NCBI RefSeq assembly: GCF_018139145.2
Contig: NC_059500.1
Coordinates: 32,469,437 to 32,533,436 of the forward strand
From: Gymnogyps californianus
Lineage: Eukaryota > Chordata > Aves > Accipitriformes > Cathartidae
Direction: 5' to 3'
Length of the DNA: 64,000 nt
How positions within the stretch are numbered: position 1 is the first letter of the stretch; every line of letters begins with the position of its first letter. This document shows, one piece after another, positions 35,078 through 47,504 of this stretch. Made by a program: the position numbers and the translations under genes. The notes beneath the pieces were generated by a model. It was given only the letters and a program-made list of their open reading frames with translations, ran no database searches and was not told the origin of the DNA.

Positions 35078-38000
35078 TCGCCCACGGCACTCCCCCCAGC
35101 AGCGCTGCGGCCCCAGCACAGGCATCTGGGGTTACCGCAACTCCACTGCCCACTCCATCCCCCATCTCTTGTCTTGTGCTCGGCATCGGTGTTTCACGCC
35201 AGTCGCCGAGGCCTCGGCCGTGTCTTCCCAGGGCCCCGTCAGGTCGCTCTGGCCGGGGCAGACGTCTCCAGGCACATATGGCAAGAGGGTTCACTCGCTA
35301 ACACCTCGTGCCTCCCTGGGAGGCTGCAGGACAAAGTCCCACGGGCTCTCCCCACACCCCAGCCCTGCTGGCCAGCCCTCTGGGCTCCCCTGCTTCCTCC
35401 CACGGGGCGTCACAGGCAGCACTTGGCTCGCTCTCAGAGATTTTCTCCTACTTTCTCTCTTATCCAGGGTGGGGGGAGGCGGGCAGGGGTGATTCTCTCT
35501 GCTCAGCACCCATCAGGCCTCATCCGGGCACTATGTCCTGTTTGGGGTCCCAGACGGGAGATACATTGACAAACCAGAGGGGCTCAGAGGAGGCCACTGG
35601 GACTGTGGGACTGAAGTACTCGCCCTGAGAGGAGGGTCTGGGAGGCCAGGGCTGGTTCAGGGTGGAGCAGAGAAGGGTTTGGGGCACCTCACAGCACACT
35701 CGGGTGCCTATGGGCATGGGATCAAGGGGCTAGGGACAGGCTTTTTGCAGTGGTGCCTGGCAGGAGGGTGACACTCGTGAAAGGTGTAAATTTTCACTCG
35801 TGAAAGGTGTAAATGCTGCCCTTCATTAAGGGTGAGGAGGGAGCTCTTCCTGTTACCGCCTGCCACTCACTCTGCTACTCGCGCTCACCTCTCCATTACC
35901 AGTGTGTGCTCCATTTGATCCAAAGCCCCTCCAGACTGTGCTGCCCTTCTGGAGTCCTTCTACACATCCACCTAAGTAACAGCTCTTCCTAACCACCATC
36001 ACAAGCTCAAAATCTTCCTTCTTCCCTATCTCTGCTGCTGCTTTTCTGCTGGTATCCAGCCTCACAGGCATCCACCTGGAGTACTGCCCTCTGCCTACCT
36101 CCCCCTGCTTCAGCACAGCCAATACAAGCTGCTTTCTCCACCTTCAGGGCCTTGTGCAAGCCATGCTGCTGTGCCTGTCGCTTCTCACTTGGTTTTGAAA
36201 AGTCAGCACTCGCCTCCAAAAGGTCTGAAACATAACTTCTGCTATGAACGTGCTCCTTTCTTGCAAGCACGGTTTCATTCCTTGCGTCCTTAGATTGTCA
36301 GTTCTTTGCGGTGAGAACCACCTTCATATTCTTTATCTGCCATCAGTCCTAACATCTGGGTAGGACTTGTAAAAATTATGGTAATGCTAATCGTGATCGG
36401 CAGCCTTAATAACATACAGGTATCTAAGACAGTGGGATGACCCAGGCAACAGGGTGTAGGCACTTATTGCAAGTTAGTGCAGAGATTGAATGCACTGACT
36501 TACGATGAGCATTGACTGATGCAAGTATTTGCCTCGATGTTTGCCAGAGAAACCCCAGAGCCTTTTACCAAAAGTAGCTAGACAAACTGTAGTAACGCGC
36601 AATGGGGATTTTTTTGGTGGCTGAAGAGGTGAAACACGCATAATCTGAGGTGAAAACACACAGACATGTAAACACTGATCTTGTTATGCAGAGCCCTTGG
36701 ACAATGCTGTCGCATCTAAGGGTCCCTAACAGCCAGGGTCCTTGAAGCCACGAGTGTGCTCACAGCTTTGATCCGGTATGTGTAATGAGAAAATTCACTC
36801 AGTGGTGAAATCTTACCCTAAGATATTTGACTCTCTAAGCAGGGTCTCAGCCTTAGGCCTCTGCCTGATGGACTTCACGCAGTGCGAGACTTGAAAGCGT
36901 TACTTTCCCAGGTTGTTAGGCATATTAGCCTGTTGGTCAACATTTTTCTTGCTTAGCTTCTTCCTCTTTTTTCTCTTCATGATACAGTTTTTCTCAGGTC
37001 TCAAGGCTGTACTTCTTCCATGACCAGTAACTGACTACTAGTGAACTTTTTATAGCCTTGGGGATGCTCTTTTAGCCCACACCCATGTTTTCAAGGCCTT
37101 TGCTATTACCTTATACTCGAACTGCACATCGTAACATGGGACACCGTTACAAAGCTTCTTTTCACAGAGTAAGTTCTCACAACAAGTCAACAAGCACAAC
37201 AGGCCCCGGTCCTCCAAAGAAACCACTGATTAAATAACGAAACTTTTCACAGAAAAAAAAGATCTGTGCATTTCCAAATAAACTTTCGTGAAGCATACTG
37301 AATTCAATACCTTCCTCTCCTCACTGACAAGTAGTCTTTCTGCATACACAGATTTACAGAGCTTCATTCCGACACCCAGTCAATAGCCTCTTCCGGGCAT
37401 TGACACCGATGGGCTAAGCTTCCAGAGTCACTAGGCTCGACTGTTACAAGCCTGGAAGATGACCTCTGCTTTAAAATGCTTTGGGCAACATGCAGTATGC
37501 AGCGTTGTGTTCAACTGCAAGCTCCCATACGGCCTTTCTTGGCAAACCTCATATCCTGGAGTAGCAAAATGACACTGATACGACTGCAAGAGAGCCTATA
37601 AACAAACAAACAAAAAAGATATATGAAAGGGCTAGATTCTAACTGCAGGCACAGCGCTGGCGTGAAGCTGGACTGTCAGAAGCAGTGCTCCAGGAATAGC
37701 TCTCAGAGGCAGCATGCCTTGTAGCCACTCCCTGAACTGAGACTCCTCTCCCCACCCCTTGTCCCTTGCTTCCTTAATAGATGGGGTAAAATGAATGAAC
37801 AGCGATTTCAAGTTAAGAAGTTCACATAATTACTATAGTTACTGCACCTAAATCTCTGTGTAGGGGAAAAAAAAATAAAATCAAAGGTTTTGCTACCGAA
37901 TGAGAAAATTTACGGTATGTTTTAAGGAAACTTTGCAGATTAGAGTCAGCTGAGAAATCTTTTGTGGGTTTCCCCATGCCTGGTACTGATTTTACAGACG

Positions 38001-39206
38001 GGAAATATCATCTAGATATTCCTAATACAATTACTACACCCACATAATTAGTGTAATAAATACATAAGCCTGTCAAGAGGATAGTCTAACGCACTTGCCA
38101 CGCTGTTATTTTATAGTGCATTCCCAGTATTCCTGGCAGCTGTTTGAGTGCCAATCAAGCTAAAAGGTTAACCACAAAAAAGCAATTGCTCTCAAAATAA
38201 AAGAGCCCAAGTGTGAACCCCTCCTTAAAGGAAATTTCAGTCCCCTTCTACCACTAAAGGCTGGGTTTCATTTTGACCTCACACTAACTTTATGTCAGTG
38301 TGTATGAACTACAGGTGCTTCTGTGCAGACTCCAGTGCTAACATCCGTGGTGTCCAAGTGCTGACGGAAACTCTAACGGGAATTCCCATGCTTCCGGGTG
38401 CGGCGCTGAAAATGCACACAAGGATTTCCCTCATCCAAGGAGTACCGCTGCTTCGGAGTGGCACTTCTCCAAGTCTGAAGGCTGCAGTCCCTTTTGATGA
38501 CTTTTTTCAGACCTTGAGGCATGCAGACATGAGAGGTCACTGATAAAGCCAGCAAAAAGTAACATCCAGACTCTTCTGCCTGCAGCTGGTAGTGGCTGAA
38601 GTGGTTACAACTACCTTGCTGCAAGTTACCACTGCTCCCATGGTCACTGCCTGATACCTTCGCGGTCTGGTAAGCTGATTAACCTGAGCAGCTGCTCTTT
38701 ACTATGATGACAAATACAGTGTGAAGCTGCTTCAGTGTTGCCTTGCACAATAAATGAGAATGACTGTGGAAGGTTGGTAGCAGTTTCACACCTCAGGTAA
38801 ACCGCCGAATTATTCCTGTAGTGAAAGAAATAGTGCTGCCAACAGGAGACACATAAAGCTCCTGAGTGCGTGCAGCATTAGATTAAGGGTGCATTAACTC
38901 ACACTGTATCAGTCACTGCAAACTGGAATCTAAGTAGCGGTTCACCTACTCCAGAGACGTGCTTGCAGCTGGTTCAGCCTTCCCAAAAGGTGCCCTGGTG
39001 GTCTCTGCTAATACGTGGTACGGAGAAAGCGAAAGGGAGCTCTGCATAAAGGCGTGTGGAAGAGAGACCAGCCAACTCAATGGAAAATCTCACCCTAACG
39101 GAAAAATAAACACTACCTCCTAGACCATCTCACACTCATTCATGCCCATTTAATGTCAACAGCCAGTGGAAAATGCCTGCTTTCGAAACGTTTTTCTGGA
39201 GTAGAG
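35078..39206. other. Spacer of unit 5, no gene recognised
   Basis: The 20 bp direct repeat is at 35772-35791 and 35795-35814. It matches the unit 4 spacer apart from scattered changes, many of them in homopolymer length. Confidence 0.6.
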
Positions 39207-40374
39207 TTTCTGGTCACTGGCACTGGTTCTCCTGGGGGACTTCAACCTCCCTGGCACCTGGTGCAAGGGAAAGGCCATCAGGGAGATTTCTGGAGGGTGT
39301 CAGGGGTAACACAGATGCTGGATGGACCAACTTGGGGTGATGCTGTCCTGGATGTGCTACTTAGGAACAAGGAAGAACTGGTCAGGGCTGCGACAGTGAA
39401 TAGGAGCCATGACTGCAACGATCCTGATTGATACAGAGGAGTTCAAGATCCCGGGGAGGGGGGGGCGTTAGAAAGGCGAGTAGCCCTGGGCCTGGCGAGA
39501 GAAAGCTGTGGCTTATTCAGGGAATGGTACGTGGGAGGCAGCTCTTGTGGGAGCCAACCCTGAAGGGCAAAGGAGCGCAAAAGGGCTAGCAGGCCTTTAA
39601 GGATAATCTTCTCCAAACACAAGAAAAGTCCGTGCCGAGGCTTAAGAAAAAAAACCACAACAGATCCATCAGGAGGCTGGCATGGCCAAGCAGGACATTC
39701 ATGGCAGAGCAATGCAAAGAAAGATGTATACAGGCGGGGGGAGTTAGGACAGGTTATGAAAGAGGATATAGAAACACTGCTGAGGTGTGCAGAGATGCGA
39801 TCTCTGGATCGCAGGAAAACCAAAGCTAAGCCAGGGTTAGCAAGGGATATGAAAAGCAACAAGAAGGGCTTCTGCTGCTACAGAAATAGTAAATCAGGCA
39901 AGGAAAGTACACGCCTGCTTGCCGAATGGGCTGCATGACACACTAACAGCAAACGCGGGCAAAGCTGAGGTACTCGGTGCCGCCTTCATCTCAGTCTTCA
40001 CTGACACTCTTCCCAGGCATTTTAGCCCAGAGGCAGGGATCAAGGAGCAGAGGAATTCCACTATCAGAGGACGTTGAACTCAAGGGTCTCCTAAGAAATC
40101 TTGTCCCCTACAAGTCCATCAACCCTGATGAGATTTGTCTGACGGTGTTGAGTGAGCTGGCTGATGTCACTGTGAGGCTGCGCTCTGTCATCTTTGAAAG
40201 GTTGGGGAGCTTGGGGGAGGCACCAACAACTAGAGAGCGCCAAACGTTGCACCTCATCTTTAAAAAAGGCACGAGGATGCTGCGAGGAACTCCAGGACAG
40301 TCATCCTCGCTTCTGCCCCTGAGGAAAGTATCGACCAAATCCTCTTGGTAGCCATTTCTGGCCACATGAGAAAC
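39207..40374 (+). mobile_element. Inactive CR1 LINE ORF2 fragment, unit 6
   Basis: Same fragment, with an 8-base G run plus C, and one extra A in the run after gaggcttaag. Confidence 0.85.
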
Positions 40375-40446
40375 CAACACGGGTGGGGATAGCAACGCCA
40401 ACTCCATTGTTAGAAATACCAAGACTATTTCTGTAGTTTTCATACA

Positions 40447-40452
40447 TTTACT
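40447..40452 (-). terminator. Variant poly(A) signal AGTAAA, gene copy 6
   Basis: AGTAAA on the minus strand, 121 bp past the ancestral stop at 40573. It lies just beyond the stop of the frameshifted reading (40473). Confidence 0.5.
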
Positions 40453-40472
40453 GTATTATTTGATCCTTAGAT

Positions 40473-41582
40473 CTAGACTAATGATGACGGTCTGCCAGTC
40501 CCCCTGGGCGCTGGTGGGTGTCCCAGTCGCTGGCCCGGCGCTGGTTTCACCAGCTCTTGGGGCACCCTCCTACTATGGCTGGCGGGGTGGCCTCTTGTTT
40601 GGAGGTGAAGTGGCCCCAGGGCTGCCAGCCCTCCTCTTCGGAGCTCGCCGGGGCCCCCCAGGGGAGCGTTCGCTGCCCCGGCTGGGAGTGGAGGGACCTG
40701 CCACAGCCTCCTCTGGGTCCTCCTGCGGCTCTTCTTGCTCCTCGTCGGTGGGCACGAGGGCAGAGGGGGGGCTGCCAGGACCCCCACGAAGGGCAGCCGA
40801 TGAGTTGCTGGGGGGCTCTTCTGCCTCAGATCTGTCAGGGCTGCTGGAGGGGGCTGGACTGGGGCAGGAGACCCCCTTCGGGAGGCAGTGGGGCCAGGGG
40901 CAGCTGCAGGGCTGCCCTCCTGCTCCTCAGCAGCACGGGCGTCCTCCAGGCCCATCCGACGTCGGGCCTCCCCGCTGCACCGGTCCACGATGGTGTCAAT
41001 CAGACGGCGCACAAAGATCCTCGTGTGCACGCCCAGGGCACCCTGCAGCAGCTGGAACAGGGTTTCCTCGTCCAGGCCAAAGAGGTGCAGCATGGATAGG
41101 ACAAGCCTCTGCACTGCTGATGCTTCCCAGTGGCCACCCCTGAAGATCAGCCGCAGCTCCTGTCGCAGCCAGAGTTGCACCGGCTGGAGCAGAGCTGAGT
41201 CCTCTCGGAAGAGGAATGCCCAGATGTGGGGATGGAGGCCGCCCACAGGAGCCCTGGGCACCAGCCCCGCAGCTGATGGCTGGGATGCTGCAGGGCGATG
41301 GAGATTGTGGGCGGCTGGACGGCTAGGAGCTCCTCCTGCCTGGTGGACGACAACTGACGGTGCTGCAGCTGGTGTGAGCAGATGCTCCTCAAAGTTGTCG
41401 TCCCCCCGCACCGAGTGCAAGATGGATGTGACCCTCCTCTTGCAGAGGGGGCACTCGGGCTTGCTCTCAGCCCACCGCACGATGCACGCGTAGCAGAATT
41501 GGTGGAGGCACGGCATCGCGTAGCTGGCCTCCTCCCAGCTGTCCAGGCAGATGGGACAGCGGTCCTCCAGCTCCGTGGCCAT
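40473..41582 (-). CDS. TOPORS-like RING-finger E3, copy 6, frameshifted tail
   Basis: RING, post-RING segment and helical domain are intact (A22, V35, helical block as in copy 4 but with H119). One G is missing at 40861-40864 (G4 where copies 4 and 5 have G5). The frame shifts at about residue 242, and the tail is read in another frame to 40473, giving 369 residues as sequenced. The new tail (from VQPPPAALTD) is Pro/Arg-rich and unrelated to the normal one. The original tail frame stays open to TAG at 40573. The lesion is in a homopolymer, so an intact 336-residue gene is equally possible. The UTR intron is 121 bp (41668-41788) because one C is lost there too. Confidence 0.7.
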   Translation of the reverse strand: MATELEDRCPICLDSWEEASYAMPCLHQFCYACIVRWAESKPECPLCKRRVTSILHSVRGDDNFEEHLLTPAAAPSVVVHQAGGAPSRPAAHNLHRPAASQPSAAGLVPRAPVGGLHPHIWAFLFREDSALLQPVQLWLRQELRLIFRGGHWEASAVQRLVLSMLHLFGLDEETLFQLLQGALGVHTRIFVRRLIDTIVDRCSGEARRRMGLEDARAAEEQEGSPAAAPGPTASRRGSPAPVQPPPAALTDLRQKSPPATHRLPFVGVLAAPPLPSCPPTRSKKSRRRTQRRLWQVPPLPAGAANAPLGGPGELRRGGLAALGPLHLQTRGHPASHSRRVPQELVKPAPGQRLGHPPAPRGTGRPSSLV

Positions 41583-42007
41583 GCTCTCCACGTGCTGCGG
41601 TGGGCTGGGGGGAGCTGCGGATGTCAAGCTGCTCGCTTTCACCGGCGCTGCAGCAGCCGGTGTCACGCTAGAAAAGGAAGAGAGGCCACGGTCACTGGCG
41701 GGTCCAGGGAGGGGTGGAAGAAATGCCCAGGTCCCTCCAGAAGGAAACCCTCCCAGCTCCCAGGGTCAGGTTTCCCCACCCAGCTCACCTCTGCTGCTGC
41801 GAGCGCGCCTCCTGCGTGCCCCGGCTGCCTGAACCTGGCAGGGCCGGGCAAAATCCTCCGATGGCTCTGGTGTCGGGCACCGAGAGCTGCAACAAACAAC
41901 TCCCTGACCACAACACTAGCACCAAAGGCCTTGCTAAACACTCCAAACCTCGCAGACTTGCTCAGCCGGAGTGTGGACACAAGCCAGCTGGGTGAGACTC
42001 GGCACCC

Positions 42008-42117
42008 GAATATAAGCAGCGAGGGACGCCTGGTCACAATCCATCGCTCGGGGACGTCATAGTCCATCGCTGGTGACATCACAGTCCATCGCTCAGGGAC
42101 ATCACAACGGGCCATCC
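42008..42117 (-). promoter_or_regulatory. Promoter of copy 6
   Basis: TATA-like element at 42008-42016; CRE-like repeats 42034-42117. Confidence 0.5.
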
Positions 42118-45100
42118 TCGCCCACGGCACTCCCCCCAGCAGCGCTGCGGCCCCAGCACAGGCATCTGGGGTTACCGCAACTCCACTGCCCACTCCATCC
42201 CCCCATCTCTTGTCTTGTGCTCGGCATCGGTGTTTCACGCCAGTCGCCGAGGCCTCGGCCGTGTCTTCCCAGGGCCCCGTCAGGTCGCTCTGGCCGGGGC
42301 AGACGTCTCCAGGCACATATGGCAAGAGGGTTCACTCGCTAACACCTCGTGCCTCCCTGGGAGGCTGCAGGACAAAGTCCCACGGGCTCTCCCCACACCC
42401 CAGCCCTGCTGGCCAGCCCTCTGGGCTCCCCTGCTTCCTCCCACGGGGCGTCACAGGCAGCACTTGGCTCGCTCTCAGAGATTTTCTCCTACTTTCTCTC
42501 TTATCCAGGGTGGGGGGAGGCGGGCAGGGGTGATTCTCTCTGCTCAGCACCCATCAGGCCTCATCCGGGCACTATGTCCTGTTTGGGGTCCCAGACGGGA
42601 GATACATTGACAAACCAGAGGGGCTCAGAGGAGGCCACTGGGACTGTGGGACTGAAGTACTCGCCCTGAGAGGAGGGTCTGGGAGGCCAGGGCTGGTTCA
42701 GGGTGGAGCAGAGAAGGGTTTGGGCACCTCACAGCACACTCGGGTGCCTATGGGCATGGGATCAAGGGGCTAGGGACAGGCTTTTTGCAGTGGTGCCTGG
42801 CAGGAGGGTGACACTCGTGAAAGGTGTAAATTTTCACTCGTGAAAGGTGTAAATGCTGCCCTTCATTAAGGGTGAGGAGGGAGCTCTTCCTGTTACCGCC
42901 TGCCACTCACTCTGCTACTCGCGCTCACCTCTCCATTACCAGTGTGTGCTCCATTTGATCCAAAGCCCCTCCAGACTGTGCTGCCCTTCTGGAGTCCTTC
43001 TACACATCCACCTAAGTAACAGCTCTTCCTAACCACCATCACAAGCTCAAAATCTTCCTTCTTCCCTATCTCTGCTGCTGCTTTTCTGCTGGTATCCAGC
43101 CTCACAGGCATCCACCTGGAGTACTGCCCTCTGCCTACCTCCCCCTGCTTCAGCACAGCCAATACAAGCTGCTTTCTCCACCTTCAGGGCCTTGTGCAAG
43201 CCATGCTGCTGTGCCTGTCGCTTCTCACTTGGTTTTGAAAAGTCAGCACTCGCCTCCAAAAGGTCTGAAACATAACTTCTGCTATGAACGTGCTCCTTTC
43301 TTGCAAGCACGGTTTCATTCCTTGCGTCCTTAGATTGTCAGTTCTTTGCGGTGAGAACCACCTTCATATTCTTTATCTGCCATCAGTCCTAACATCTGGG
43401 TAGGACTTGTAAAAATTATGGTAATGCTAATCGTGATCGGCAGCCTAATAACATACAGGTATCTAAGACAGTGGGATGACCCAGGCAACAGGGTGTAGGC
43501 ACTTATTGCAAGTTAGTGCAGAGATTGAATGCACTGACTTACGATGAGCATTGACTGATGCAAGTATTTGCCTCGATGTTTGCCAGAGAAACCCCAGAGC
43601 CTTTTACCAAAAGTAGCTAGACAAACTGTAGTAACGCGCAATGGGGATTTTTTTTGGTGGCTGAAGAGGTGAAACACGCATAATCTGAGGTGAAAACACA
43701 CAGACATGTAAACACTGATCTTGTTATGCAGAGCCCTTGGACAATGCTGTCGCATCTAAGGGTCCCTAACAGCCAGGGTCCTTGAAGCCACGAGTATGCT
43801 CACAGCTTTGATCCGGTATGTGTAATGAGAAAATTCACTCAGTGGTGAAATCTTACCCTAAGATATTTGACTCTCTAAGCAGGGTCTCAGCCTTAGGCCT
43901 CTGCCTGATGGACTTCACGCAGTGCGAGACTTGAAAGCGTTACTTTCCCAGGTTGTTAGGCATATTAGCCTGTTGGTCAACATTTTTCTTGCTTAGCTTC
44001 TTCCTCTTTTTTTCTCTTCATGATACAGTTTTTTCTCAGGTCTCAAGGCTGTACTTCTTCCATGACCAGTAACTGACTACTAGTGAACTTTTTATAGCCT
44101 TGGGATGCTCTTTTAGCCCACACCCATGTTTTCAAGGCCTTTGCTATTACCTTATACTCGAACTGCACATCGTAACATGGGACACCGTTACAAAGCTTCT
44201 TTTCACAGAGTAAGTTCTCACAACAAGTCAACAAGCACAACAGGCCCCGGTCCTCCAAAGAAACCACTGATTAAATAATGAAACTTTTCACAGAAAAAAA
44301 GATCTGTGCATTTCCAAATAAACTTTCGTGAAGCATACTGAATTCAATACCTTCCTCTCCTCACTGACAAGTAGTCTTTCTGCATACACAGATTTACGGA
44401 GCTTCATTCCGACACCCAGTCAATAGCCTCTTCCGGGCATTGACACCGATGGGCTAAGCTTCCAGAGTCACTAGGCTCGACTGTTACAAGCCTGGAAGAT
44501 GACCTCTGCTTTAAAATGCTTTGGGCAACATGCAGTATGCAGCGTTGTGTTCAACTGCAAGCTCCCATACGGCCTTTCTTGGCAAACCTCATATCCTGGA
44601 GTAGCAAAATGACACTGATACGACTGCAAGAGAGCCTATAAACAAACAAACAAAAGATATATGAAAGGGCTAGATTCTAACTGCAGGCACAGCGCTGGCG
44701 TGAAGCTGGACTGTCAGAAGCAGTGCTCCAGGAATAGCTCTCAGAGGCAGCATGCCTTGTAGCCACTCCCTGAACTGAGACTCCTCTCCCCACCCCTTGT
44801 CCCTTGCTTCCTTAATAGATGGGGTAAAATGAAATGAACAGCGATTTCAAGTTAAGAAGTTCACATAATTACTATAGTTACTGCACCTAAATCTCTGTGT
44901 AGGGGAAAAAAAAAAAAAAATCAAAGGTTTTGCTACCGAATGAGAAAATTTACGGTATGTTTAAGGAAAATTTGCAGATTAGAGTCAGCTGAGAAATCTT
45001 TTGTGGGTTTCCCCATGCCTGGTACTGATTTTACAGACGGGAAATATCATCTAGATATTCCTAATACAATTACTACACCCACATAATTAGTGTAATAAAT

Positions 45101-46246
45101 ACATAAGCCTGTCAAGAGGATAGTCTAACGCACTTGCCACGCTGTTATTTTATAGTGCATTCCCAGTATTCCTGGCAGCTGTTTGAGTGCCAATCAAGCT
45201 AAAAGGTTAACCACAAAAAAGCAATTGCTCTCAAAATAAAAGAGCCCAAGTATGAACCCCTCCTTAAAGGAAATTTCAGTCCCCTTCTACCACTAAAGGC
45301 TGGGTTTCATTTTGACCTCACACTAACTTTATGTCAGTGTGTATGAACTACAGGTGCTTCTGTGCAGACTCCAGTGCTAACATCCGTGGTGTCCAAGTGC
45401 TGACGGAAACTCTAACGGGAATTCCCATGCTTCCGGGTGCGGCGCTGAAAATGCACACAAGGATTTCCCTCATCCAAGGGAGTACCGCTGCTTCGGAGTG
45501 GCACTTCTCCAAGTCTGAAGGCTGCAGTCCCTTTTGATGACTTTTTTCAGACCTTGAGGCATGCAGACATGAGAGGTCACTGATAAAGCCAGCAAAAAGT
45601 AACATCCAGACTCTTCTGCCTGCAGCTGGTAGTGGCTGAAGTGGTTACAACTACCTTGCTGCAAGTTACCACTGCTCCCATGGTCACTGCCTGATACCTT
45701 CGCGGTCTGGTAAGCTGATTAACCTGAGCAGCTGCTCTTTACTATGATGACAAATACAGTGTGAAGCTGCTTCAGTGTTGCCTTGCACAATAAATGAGAA
45801 TGACTGTGGAAGGTTGGTAGCAGTTTCACACCTCAGGTAAACCGCCGAATTATTCCTGTAGTGAAAGAAATAGTGCTGCCAACAGGAGACACATAAAGCT
45901 CCTGAGTGCCTGCAGCATTAGATTAAGGGTGCATTAACTCACACTGTATCAGTCACTGCAAACTGGAATCTAAGTAGCGGTTCACCTACTCCAGAGACGT
46001 GCTTGCAGCTGGTTCAGCCTTCCCAAAAGGTGCCCTGGTGGTCTCTGCTAATACGTGGTACGGAGAAAGCGAAAGGGAGCTCTGCATAAAGGCGTGTGGA
46101 AGAGAGACCAGCCAACTCAATGGAAAATCTCACCCTAACGGAAAAATAAACACTACCTCCTAGACCATCTCACACTCATTCATGCCCATTTAATGTCAAC
46201 AGCCAGTGGAAAATGCCTGCTTTCGAAACGTTTTTCTGGAGTAGAG
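42118..46246. other. Spacer of unit 6, no gene recognised
   Basis: The 20 bp direct repeat is at 42812-42831 and 42835-42854. An unusually long A run sits near 44907-44920, where other units have aaaaaataaaa. No gene is seen. Confidence 0.6.
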
Positions 46247-47407
46247 TTTCTGGTCACTGGCACTGGTTCTCCTGGGGGACTTCAACCTCCCTGGCACCTG
46301 GTGCAAGGGAAAGGCCATCAGGGAGATTTCTGGAGGGTGTCAGGGGTAACACAGATGCTGGATGGACCAACTTGGGGTGATGCTGTCCTGGATGTGCTAC
46401 TTAGGAACAAGGAAGAACTGGTCAGGGCTGCGACAGTGAATAGGAGCCATGACTGCAACGATCCTGATTGATACAGAGGAGTTCAAGATCCCGGGGAGGG
46501 GTTAGAAAGGCGAGTAGCCCTGGGCCTGGCGAGAGAAAGCTGTGGCTTATTCAGGGAATGGTACGTGGGAGGCAGCTCTTGTGGGAGCCAACCCTGAAGG
46601 GCAAAGGAGCGCAAAAGGGCTAGCAGGCCTTTAAGGATAATCTTCTCCAAACACAAGAAAAGTCCGTGCCGAGGCTTAAGAAAAAAACCACAACAGATCC
46701 ATCAGGAGGCTGGCATGGCCAAGCAGGACATTCATGGCAGAGCAATGCAAAGAAAGATGTATACAGGCGGGGGGAGTTAGGACAGGTTATGAAAGAGGAT
46801 ATAGAAACACTGCTGAGGTGTGCAGAGATGCGATCTCTGGATCGCAGGAAAACCAAAGCTAAGCCAGGGTTAGCAAGGGATATGAAAAGCAACAAGAAGG
46901 GCTTCTGCTGCTACAGAAACAGTAAATCAGGCAAGGAAAGTACACGCCTGCTTGCCGAATGGGCTGCATGACACACTAACAGCAAACGCGGGCAAAGCTG
47001 AGGTACTCGGTGCCGCCTTCATCTCAGTCTTCACTGACACTCTTCCCAGGCATTTTAGCCCAGAGGCAGGGATCAAGGAGCAGAGGAATTCCACTATCAG
47101 AGGACGTTGAACTCAAGGGTCTCCTAAGAAATCTTGTCCCCTACAAGTCCATCAACCCTGATGAGATTTGTCTGACGGTGTTGAGTGAGCTGGCTGATGT
47201 CACTGTGAGGCTGCGCTCTGTCATCTTTGAAAGGTTGGGGAGCTTGGGGGAGGCACCAACAACTAGAGAGCGCCAAACGTTGCACCTCATCTTTAAAAAA
47301 GGCACGAGGATGCTGCGAGGAACTCCAGGACAGTCATCCTCGCTTCTGCCCCTGAGGAAAGTATCGACCAAATCCTCTTGGTAGCCATTTCTGGCCACAT
47401 GAGAAAC
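46247..47407 (+). mobile_element. Inactive CR1 LINE ORF2 fragment, unit 7
   Basis: Same fragment as units 4-5. A G is missing just after its end (gggtgggatagc for gggtggggatagc). Confidence 0.85.
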
Positions 47408-47478
47408 CAACACGGGTGGGATAGCAACGCCAACTCCATTGTTAGAAATACCAAGACTATTTCTGTAGTTTTCATACA

Positions 47479-47484
47479 TTTACT
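47479..47484 (-). terminator. Variant poly(A) signal AGTAAA, gene copy 7
   Basis: AGTAAA variant, 121 bp past the ancestral stop at 47605. Confidence 0.5.
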
Positions 47485-47504
47485 GTATTATTTGATCCTT
47501 AGAT

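Larger units (their letters stand above)
32173..39206. repeat. Array unit 5 (7034 bp)
   Basis: Almost the same as unit 4, with a G run of 4. It differs by a few substitutions and homopolymer lengths and by the L35V change in the RING. The gene copy is intact. Confidence 0.95.
39207..46246. repeat. Array unit 6 (7040 bp)
   Basis: Same group as units 4-5, but with an 8-base G run followed by a C in the CR1 part. The gene copy has one single-base deletion in the tail. Confidence 0.95.
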
